From assembly GCA_016868515.1 (NCBI GenBank), contig VGGM01000015.1, forward strand, positions 1 through 11,705: a DNA stretch of 11,705 nucleotides, written 5' to 3'. Position 1 is the stretch's first letter, and each line of letters starts with the position of its first letter. Of this stretch, positions 7,005-11,705 are shown one piece after another. Under the pieces are notes generated by a model, which searched no databases, was not told where the DNA came from, and was given only the letters and a program-made list of their open reading frames with translations. This stretch comes from Bacteroidota bacterium. GTDB lineage: Bacteria > Bacteroidota > Bacteroidia > Bacteroidales > VadinHA17. The position numbers were made by a program, and so were the translations under genes.

Positions 7005-7745
7005 ATGAAGAGGTATGAAGGAAGGCTTGCGGGAATTCTGGGCACGATAATTATTCACTTATTGGCTGCCATTATCTTCTTTTCTGTCAGGCTTCAGTCA
7101 ATGAAACGCGAATCGGAACGTGAATTCGTGCTCCTTTTCGAACAGGCTCCTGAGGAACCGGCACCAGCCCTGCCACCGGAAACCAGACCAGCAGAAGAGG
7201 GTATACCCGACATCGACAGAATGATCAGAAATATTGTTCGGAACCTCAGCAACCCTGAAAACCCGGTAATTGACCCTGAAGAGTACCAGAACAGAGTTAA
7301 GGAGGAACTTATTAAAAAGGGACTGCTGGGTGAGAATAATTTTATCGACGAGTGGAAACGAAAGGGGACAGAAGTGAACCCATTACAGATAACCGAAATA
7401 ACTGCTGACAGTATAATCAGAGCCGGAGAGGAGAACAAACCTGTCAACTACCAGGGACCGACAAGGGTTTACTTCCGGCTCGAAAACCGATACCATACTC
7501 ATCTCCCCATCCCGGTATATAAATGTCCTACAGCTGGTAAGGTTAATGTGTCAATCGAGGTTGACAGGGACGGATCAGTAGTTGCAGCTAAGATAGACCA
7601 CACAGGCAGCACAACCACCGATCCATGCCTGACAGAGGCAGCCCTTCGATCAGCAAATGTTACACGCTTTAACAGCGATGCAACCGCACCGCCCAGGCAG
7701 GAAGGATCAATCACCTTCCATTTCGTTGCTCAGCAGCAGGATTAG
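7005..7745 (+). CDS. TonB-family energy transducer
   Basis: 246-residue inner-membrane-anchored periplasmic protein. TonB-type proteins carry proton-motive-force energy from ExbB-ExbD to TonB-dependent outer-membrane transporters. Residues 9-29 (AGILGTIIIHLLAAIIFFSV...) form a single N-terminal membrane helix after a short basic cytoplasmic end. A short Pro/Glu-rich stretch follows at 48-65. A charged, mostly helical linker runs to about 150. The C-terminal TonB-like domain spans about 160-246: IPVYKCPTAGKVNVSIEVDRDGSVVAAKID, then DPCLTEAALRSANVTRF and GSITFHF. Cys174 and Cys208 are the only cysteines and could form a periplasmic disulfide. The helical linker is longer and less proline-rich than in E. 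coli TonB. No ExbB, ExbD or receptor gene is adjacent. The start is ATG 7005. Confidence 0.85.
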   Translation: MKRYEGRLAGILGTIIIHLLAAIIFFSVRLQSMKRESEREFVLLFEQAPEEPAPALPPETRPAEEGIPDIDRMIRNIVRNLSNPENPVIDPEEYQNRVKEELIKKGLLGENNFIDEWKRKGTEVNPLQITEITADSIIRAGEENKPVNYQGPTRVYFRLENRYHTHLPIPVYKCPTAGKVNVSIEVDRDGSVVAAKIDHTGSTTTDPCLTEAALRSANVTRFNSDATAPPRQEGSITFHFVAQQQD

Positions 7746-7758
7746 TGATATGTTCACT
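7744..7758. terminator. Weak hairpin at the convergent gene junction
   Basis: AGTGA (7744-7748) and TCACT (7754-7758) are inverted repeats around the loop TATGT. They span the 12-base gap between the stop codons of the TonB-like gene and the opposing barrel gene. The stem is only five pairs and AT-rich, with no T-run, so any terminator role is weak. Its placement between convergent stops is the main argument. Confidence 0.2.
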
Positions 7759-8453
7759 TATATCGATAAACCCTGAACCTTCACAACCTCCTTAAGCCGC
7801 TCATACCTGAACTTCTTCGATATAGAAATATAGAATATTCTGCTGTTAATATCGGCATAAGGCAGCAGCCCGCTCACCGGTTCACGGTATGACCTGTTCA
7901 GGAAATCATTCAGGTAATACTTGAATGTCACCGCCAGATCACCTTTCAGGTTCACGCCCCCGTATACCGAAGGAAGAAAGGTATTTGTCTGTTTTGAGAA
8001 CCAGTCGGTATATTTGTCAACCTTCTCACTACCCAGAAACCTCTTCTCCTTGTAGTGGAAAAGCCATTCATATTCAAACCCTCCGAAAATAAACATACCC
8101 TCATCAAGGTCACCAATCTTGATACCAACAGGCAAACCTGCCGTATACGATCTCCTCTTTACAGTACTGAACATCTCCGTTCCTATCGTCTCATCTCTTG
8201 TAATGAAGCCAATATTCCGGATTGCTACCCCATAGAAAAATCCCAGTGACTGGTTCAGGTCATGGTTGTTGAAGGCCGATGTATGGTAAAACATGGTCCA
8301 CCTCAGATCTGAATCAACCGAATTGCCAGCATTTGTAACCTCCGATAGCGAAAATATCATTTCAGAGTCGCTGGTGCGGTACGATTTCTGTGAGTATGAA
8401 ACACCTGCCGTAAAAAGAAGCAGAGTAATGGCTAAGATAAATTTGTTTGTCAT
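7758..8453 (-). CDS. Putative outer-membrane beta-barrel protein
   Basis: 231-residue exported protein with no family recognised by name. Residues 1-22 (MTNKFILAITLLLFTAGVSYSQ) are a clear signal peptide. The mature part alternates short strands rich in Gly and aromatic residues, for example SLGFFYGVAIRNIGFI, SYTAGLPVGIKIG, MFIFGGFEYEWLFHY, LAVTFKYYLNDF and RIFYISISKKFRY. That pattern suggests a small outer-membrane barrel of roughly eight strands, like the beta-barrel families common in Bacteroidota. A short basic and hydrophobic tail follows the last strand, so the protein does not end on the aromatic residue usual for BamA substrates. It starts 19 bases after the SRAP stop and is the last gene of a three-gene operon. 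The function is unknown. Confidence 0.65.
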   Translation of the reverse strand: MTNKFILAITLLLFTAGVSYSQKSYRTSDSEMIFSLSEVTNAGNSVDSDLRWTMFYHTSAFNNHDLNQSLGFFYGVAIRNIGFITRDETIGTEMFSTVKRRSYTAGLPVGIKIGDLDEGMFIFGGFEYEWLFHYKEKRFLGSEKVDKYTDWFSKQTNTFLPSVYGGVNLKGDLAVTFKYYLNDFLNRSYREPVSGLLPYADINSRIFYISISKKFRYERLKEVVKVQGLSI

Positions 8454-8472
8454 AACAGATTTTTAGTTCGTT

Positions 8473-9192
8473 TCAATCAAAAAGCGTTCCGTAATTATTG
8501 TAATTATGTGGGTTAATAAGTTCTGCCCTGTTCCTGTCTGCATCACGCCTGCCGATAAGCTGACTTATGGTGTGTCCCCTGAGGCTGGCCTCAGGTGCAG
8601 GAACCATTAAGCCCGCAACCTCGTCTGACCGGGCATGCCTGTCAATCCATTTATCAACAGCAGCTCCGGATAGTATCAGTGGCATTCTCCTGCCTGAATT
8701 GTGTATTTCGGCCATCATCTGATTTGCCCCGGTGGTAACTATCGAAAAAGTATTGACAACATCTCCTCCCGGTGTGGCATGCCACTCATTCCAAAGGCCA
8801 CCAAGAGATAGAATCTCGTCAGTAGCTGAAGTGATGTACCACGGTATTTTACCCGAGCTGGTGTGCTGCCATTCGAAAAATCCGGCCACGGGAACAATAC
8901 ACCTTCTCTTTAGAAATGAACCGGCAAACGAAGGTTTCCTGTCAATAGTCTCCGAACGGGCATTGAAGGTCTTCATTCTTATCTCCGAAGCCTGCGCTTC
9001 GTTTTTTACCCATTCAGGTATAAGCCCCCATCGTGCCAGAGTTATTCTCTCACTGGTTACAACCGGCAGCTCGGGAAGAGCAAAGGCATGATAATAGTAG
9101 CTGGGACGGTACCGTTCATGATCAATAAAACCGCGTCCGTAGCGGTTCTCAAGCTCTTCCTTTACAAGATTGACATTTACGGTGAAACACAT
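8473..9192 (-). CDS. SRAP domain protein (YedK/HMCES-type abasic-site crosslinking protein)
   Basis: 239-residue cytoplasmic SOS response-associated peptidase family protein. YedK and human HMCES crosslink through Cys2 to abasic sites in single-stranded DNA, shielding them during replication, and remove their own initiator Met. All family catalytic residues are visible: Cys2 (MCFTVN), Asn77 in TFNARSET, Glu107 in GFFEW and His164 in IHNSGRRMP. WGLIPEW at 55-61 is also characteristic. The reading frame is open further upstream to 9258, but Cys2 must follow the initiator Met, so ATG 9192 is the true start. This also leaves a 19-base gap after the serine hydrolase stop instead of an overlap. It is the middle gene of a minus-strand operon with two envelope proteins. 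No LexA box could be identified. Confidence 0.94.
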   Translation of the reverse strand: MCFTVNVNLVKEELENRYGRGFIDHERYRPSYYYHAFALPELPVVTSERITLARWGLIPEWVKNEAQASEIRMKTFNARSETIDRKPSFAGSFLKRRCIVPVAGFFEWQHTSSGKIPWYITSATDEILSLGGLWNEWHATPGGDVVNTFSIVTTGANQMMAEIHNSGRRMPLILSGAAVDKWIDRHARSDEVAGLMVPAPEASLRGHTISQLIGRRDADRNRAELINPHNYNNYGTLFD

Positions 9193-9211
9193 TTGCAGGC
9201 TGGTTAAAGTA

Positions 9212-10507
9212 TCAGTAATCACCCAGGGGCACAGGCAGGGAATAGCGGAAAAGATCAACGTCGGGCCACTCTTTTACCTGCATTAAAACCCTGCTCATCA
9301 GGGTGTTGATATCATTAGTAAGCTCCGGTCCGTTCCATGCACTGGTATTCAGCAGTACCACCCACGATACACCTGAAGGAAGCCGCTTCGCCATGGCAGT
9401 CGATCCGGGAAAGAAACCTGTTCTCCACCACACCCCGTTACCATATGCCGATTTCCACCCCAGAGGGGCATACCCGTTGCTGTTATCAGTCATTCTGCTT
9501 ATCGATTCCTGAGAAAGAATGTCAGGTACATCATCCAGACCGTCAATGGCCAGGAGTAACCGCATAAGATCGGGCGCTGTGGCAATCCATCCTCCTGCTC
9601 CGCCAAGTGACTCAATATCATTTCCGCCATAGCTGGCAGGCACAAGTTCTTTGGTGCCGTAAACCGAAAACTTCGGAATCGAAGCCTCATGTTCATAGTA
9701 CTTTACCTCATTCAGCAGCCGTTCTGTCTCAAGATTCTTTCCCAGGGCCATATCATGTATGCCAAGTGGCTCAAATAGCTCCTTCCGGCAGTACTCTTCG
9801 TAACTCATACCTGAAACTCCGGCTACCACCTCACCAAGTATTGCATACCCAAGGTTGGAATAGGCCCGGCCAGTACCAGGCGTAAAGTGAAGGTTCCTGT
9901 CCAGGGCAAACCTTATGTAATCCTGTGTGGAAAGCGGCAGTTCCCTGCCCATCTGCTTTGCAATCGTCATGGTAATGAACATATGGTCACCATACCGCGA
10001 CGTCCAGCCTCCCTGATGGCCAAGAAGGTGGGCAACAGTAATTCCATAAACACGTTTGTCTTTCGGATTTGTATATAGAGTATCATTAAGCAAGCCTCCC
10101 TCACCAAACACCTTGTCGCTTAGCGACATCCTCCCATCTTCACAAAGCTTCATAACGGCAACCGCGGTTACCAGCTTCGAAACGCTCGCTATCCTGAATC
10201 TGTGGTAAGGTTCTGCGGGAACCGGAACTTCCGTATCGGCATAACCAAAACCCCGCGCGAAAACCAGCCTGCCGTCAACTGCAACAGCTACTGATGCACC
10301 AGCTATTTCCCACCGCCTCATAAATGATGAAAACAACCTTTCAGACTGCTCGGAATGCCTGCCCTCAGAAAGCCTGTTTGTTATCCTTACATTGCCGGCA
10401 ACCAAAAACTCAACATCACTGTTGTCACTATAGGTTACAAGGGGTTCCGACGTAACCAGAAGCAATAATAGTACTATAATCAGGAGCCTCAAATTCATAC
10501 AGACCAA
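9212..10507 (-). CDS. Exported serine hydrolase, class C beta-lactamase/PBP-like
   Basis: 431-residue member of the beta-lactamase (PF00144-type) serine hydrolase family, which includes class C beta-lactamases, DD-carboxypeptidases, D-amino-acid peptidases and esterases. It has a signal peptide or N-terminal anchor (NLRLLIIVLLLLLVTS, residues 5-20). The active-site motifs are S108-V-S-K111 (SxxK) in FRIASVSKLVTA, Y216-S-N218 (YxN), and a third motif R362-T-G364 in WWRTGFFPGS, where class C enzymes have KTG and many relatives HxG. Other family landmarks are LLGHQGGW (161-168) and GGAGGWIATAPDLMRLL (302-318). The start is taken as ATG 10507; ATG 10498 would give the cleaner signal peptide MNLRLLII. 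It is the first gene of the operon with the SRAP and barrel genes. A drug-hydrolysing activity should not be assumed; a peptidoglycan or peptide substrate is as likely. Confidence 0.88.
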   Translation of the reverse strand: MVCMNLRLLIIVLLLLLVTSEPLVTYSDNSDVEFLVAGNVRITNRLSEGRHSEQSERLFSSFMRRWEIAGASVAVAVDGRLVFARGFGYADTEVPVPAEPYHRFRIASVSKLVTAVAVMKLCEDGRMSLSDKVFGEGGLLNDTLYTNPKDKRVYGITVAHLLGHQGGWTSRYGDHMFITMTIAKQMGRELPLSTQDYIRFALDRNLHFTPGTGRAYSNLGYAILGEVVAGVSGMSYEEYCRKELFEPLGIHDMALGKNLETERLLNEVKYYEHEASIPKFSVYGTKELVPASYGGNDIESLGGAGGWIATAPDLMRLLLAIDGLDDVPDILSQESISRMTDNSNGYAPLGWKSAYGNGVWWRTGFFPGSTAMAKRLPSGVSWVVLLNTSAWNGPELTNDINTLMSRVLMQVKEWPDVDLFRYSLPVPLGDY

Positions 10508-10523
10508 ACCTTATCCTGCTCAG

Positions 10524-10531
10524 CAAAAGTA
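10524..10531 (-). promoter_or_regulatory. -7 box (TACTTTTG) for the serine hydrolase/SRAP/barrel operon
   Basis: The minus strand has a perfect TAnnTTTG match 16 bases before the ATG at 10507 (25 before the alternative ATG at 10498). The octamer is the same as that before the AEC transporter. No clear -33 TTTG lies at the normal spacing. Confidence 0.5.
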
Positions 10532-10590
10532 AACTATTTTAAAACAATAAAAATCAACTGCGGTTCAAATGATAATGACACAGAAAGAGA

Positions 10591-10598
10591 TAACTTTG
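10591..10598 (+). promoter_or_regulatory. -7 box (TAACTTTG) for the ankyrin/barrel gene
   Basis: A perfect TAnnTTTG match ends five bases before the ATG at 10604, which implies a leaderless or nearly leaderless transcript. A convincing -33 TTTG is missing near 10568. The opposing operon's -7 box lies 60 bases away in the same divergent region. Confidence 0.5.
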
Positions 10599-10603
10599 CA
10601 TTC

Positions 10604-11705
10604 ATGTGGCTGAAATCTTACTGCATAACATTCAATCTTCCGGCAATCATCCTGCTTCTCACAATCACTGTGCCCCTGAAATCTCAGGATATAACTGTTC
10701 CATCTTCCCCCGAGGACATTCTGCTTGCCGCAGCATTCAAAGGCGATACGGCTGTTCTGAGAATGGCACTGGTGTCAGGCGCCGACCCCGGAATATACAG
10801 CTCTGCAGGAATTACTCCGCTGGGTTACGCAGTACTCAACGGACACCAGGCTGCCGTTAAAATGCTTTTCATTTACGGGGCCGATCCAAATATGTCCTCA
10901 TGGTTCGGCGAAACCCCTCTTATTATGGCAATCAAAAACGGCGACCTGCCAATGGCTGAATTACTTATCATGGCAGGTGCATCGGTCAATAAAACCGATG
11001 CCAATGGCGCAACTCCTCTTCACTATGCAGCTCTGTTCGGACATTATTATGAGACCGACCTTCTCATTTACTACGATACCGTCAACGACTTTAAGGCACT
11101 CGACGGAACCACGCCGCTTATGGCCGCCGTTATGTCGGGGAGCTACGATATTGCCGATATCCTGATACAATACGGAGCCAACGTCAACAGCACCGACGAC
11201 TACGGATATGCCCCCCTGCTCCTGGCAGCTCAAAACGGCGATACCCTCATCGCCGAACTTCTCCTCCTCTCAGGGGCAGACCTCTACAAAACTGCATCCG
11301 ACGGCTACAATGCCGCTTCAATAGCAATCCGTGACGGCCACCCCCATTTCCTTAAATACATTCTGTCCAGTGGTAATCTCTGGGCTGAAACGGAAGGGGC
11401 AAACCTCTGGCTCGTAGCCGATCAGTACAGGCGAAAGGATATCCTGTCCCTGCTTTCCGGTACCAGTATTCCACGTCCCGACCCGGGATCGTATGTGAAT
11501 ATATCGGCCGGGCTTTCCTGGACACAAACCATGCATCAGGGTTTCGCCGGCCTGGAACTGAAGTCGCGACGCAACATCACCGGAACCGGATTCACTGCCG
11601 GTATATACCTTAAACCGTTGCCAACAAGGATTATAATAGAAGGTGATGACGGAATCTACTATCAATACCGCGATACAAGGTCAGTTGTATATGCCGGGGG
11701 CTTCA
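10604..11705 (+). CDS. Exported ankyrin-repeat protein with C-terminal beta-barrel-like domain (3' end cut by window edge)
   Basis: 367 residues are visible with no stop before the edge. Residues 1-28 (MWLKSYCITFNLPAIILLLT, ending LKSQ) are a signal peptide. Seven or eight ankyrin repeats follow, at about 35-62, 66-97, 98-130, 131-162, 163-196, 197-229, 230-260 and a degenerate one at 261-286. They are recognised from G-x-TPL, A-x-x-NG and LL-x-x-GA-x-x-N positions, for example GATPLHYAALFGH and GETPLIMAIKNGD. After a short SIPRPDPG linker (288-295) the sequence changes to alternating strands: YVNISAGLSWTQ, GFAGLELKSRRN, TGFTAGIYLKP, RIIIEGDDGIYYQY, SVVYAGGF. This resembles the start of an outer-membrane barrel. 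Periplasmic ankyrin repeats presumably bind a protein partner. The ATG follows a perfect -7 box. The number of barrel strands and the C-terminus lie outside the window. Confidence 0.85.
   Translation, partial: MWLKSYCITFNLPAIILLLTITVPLKSQDITVPSSPEDILLAAAFKGDTAVLRMALVSGADPGIYSSAGITPLGYAVLNGHQAAVKMLFIYGADPNMSSWFGETPLIMAIKNGDLPMAELLIMAGASVNKTDANGATPLHYAALFGHYYETDLLIYYDTVNDFKALDGTTPLMAAVMSGSYDIADILIQYGANVNSTDDYGYAPLLLAAQNGDTLIAELLLLSGADLYKTASDGYNAASIAIRDGHPHFLKYILSSGNLWAETEGANLWLVADQYRRKDILSLLSGTSIPRPDPGSYVNISAGLSWTQTMHQGFAGLELKSRRNITGTGFTAGIYLKPLPTRIIIEGDDGIYYQYRDTRSVVYAGGF

Noticed and set aside
9212..10507. Calling the serine hydrolase an antibiotic-resistance beta-lactamase
   Set aside because: SxxK and YxN are shared by many non-resistance hydrolases, the third motif is RTG not KTG, and there is no AmpR or mobile context.
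10606..11233. Open frames at 10606-10860 (+), 10977-11165 (+) and 10961-11233 (-)
   Set aside because: All overlap the ankyrin-repeat reading frame beginning at 10604, which is continuous to the window edge and clearly the coding frame.
11318..11665. Minus-strand 115-residue open frame near the right edge
   Set aside because: It is antisense to the last ankyrin repeats and the beta-strand region, and its Arg/Gly-rich translation resembles no family.
1..11705. Defence system, CRISPR, prophage or insertion sequence
   Set aside because: No regular repeats with spacers, transposase, integrase, tRNA attachment site or known defence gene was seen, and composition looks even throughout.

Overview
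The window looks like chromosomal DNA of a member of the Bacteroidota, probably Bacteroidales. Three things point there. Several starts are preceded by TAnnTTTG-type -7 boxes and lack convincing Shine-Dalgarno sequences. The protein families are typical of the group: a DPP-IV-like S9 peptidase, IorAB, a stand-alone carboxypeptidase-regulatory-like domain protein, and a TonB-like transducer with an IPVYKC motif. Many products carry signal peptides or look like outer-membrane barrels. No RNA genes, CRISPR arrays, insertion sequences or phage genes were recognised. The window is gene-dense, and the longest stretch without a gene is the 263 bases at 4447-4709.

Layout. Bases 1-2137 (minus) hold most of a secreted S9 dipeptidyl-peptidase IV-like protease, cut by the window edge just after its catalytic Asp. 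Upstream on the same strand are iorB (2255-2827) and iorA (2833-4446), the two subunits of indolepyruvate:ferredoxin oxidoreductase. This IorA has no C-terminal 4Fe-4S ferredoxin domain. After a divergent intergenic region comes a plus-strand exported protein (4710-5351) with a CarboxypepD_reg-like domain and a probable TTG start. It converges on a two-gene minus-strand unit: an AEC-family transporter (5991-6944) followed by a nitroreductase (5368-5955).

A 60-base divergent promoter region separates the transporter from a plus-strand TonB-family energy transducer (7005-7745). That gene converges on a compact three-gene minus-strand operon reading from 10507 to 7758: a class-C-beta-lactamase-like serine hydrolase, an SRAP/YedK (HMCES) abasic-site DNA-protein crosslink protein, and a small outer-membrane barrel-like protein, with 19-base gaps. 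Another divergent promoter region (10508-10603) leads to a plus-strand gene (10604 to the window end). It encodes a signal peptide, about seven or eight ankyrin repeats, and then what looks like the start of an outer-membrane beta-barrel.

How the genes may work together. S9 exopeptidases release dipeptides outside the cytoplasm, and IorAB oxidises aryl-pyruvates made by transaminating aromatic amino acids, so the left third fits peptide and amino-acid fermentation. The right half is mostly cell-envelope proteins. The most unusual items are the ankyrin/beta-barrel fusion and the operon that places a DNA-damage protein between two envelope proteins.
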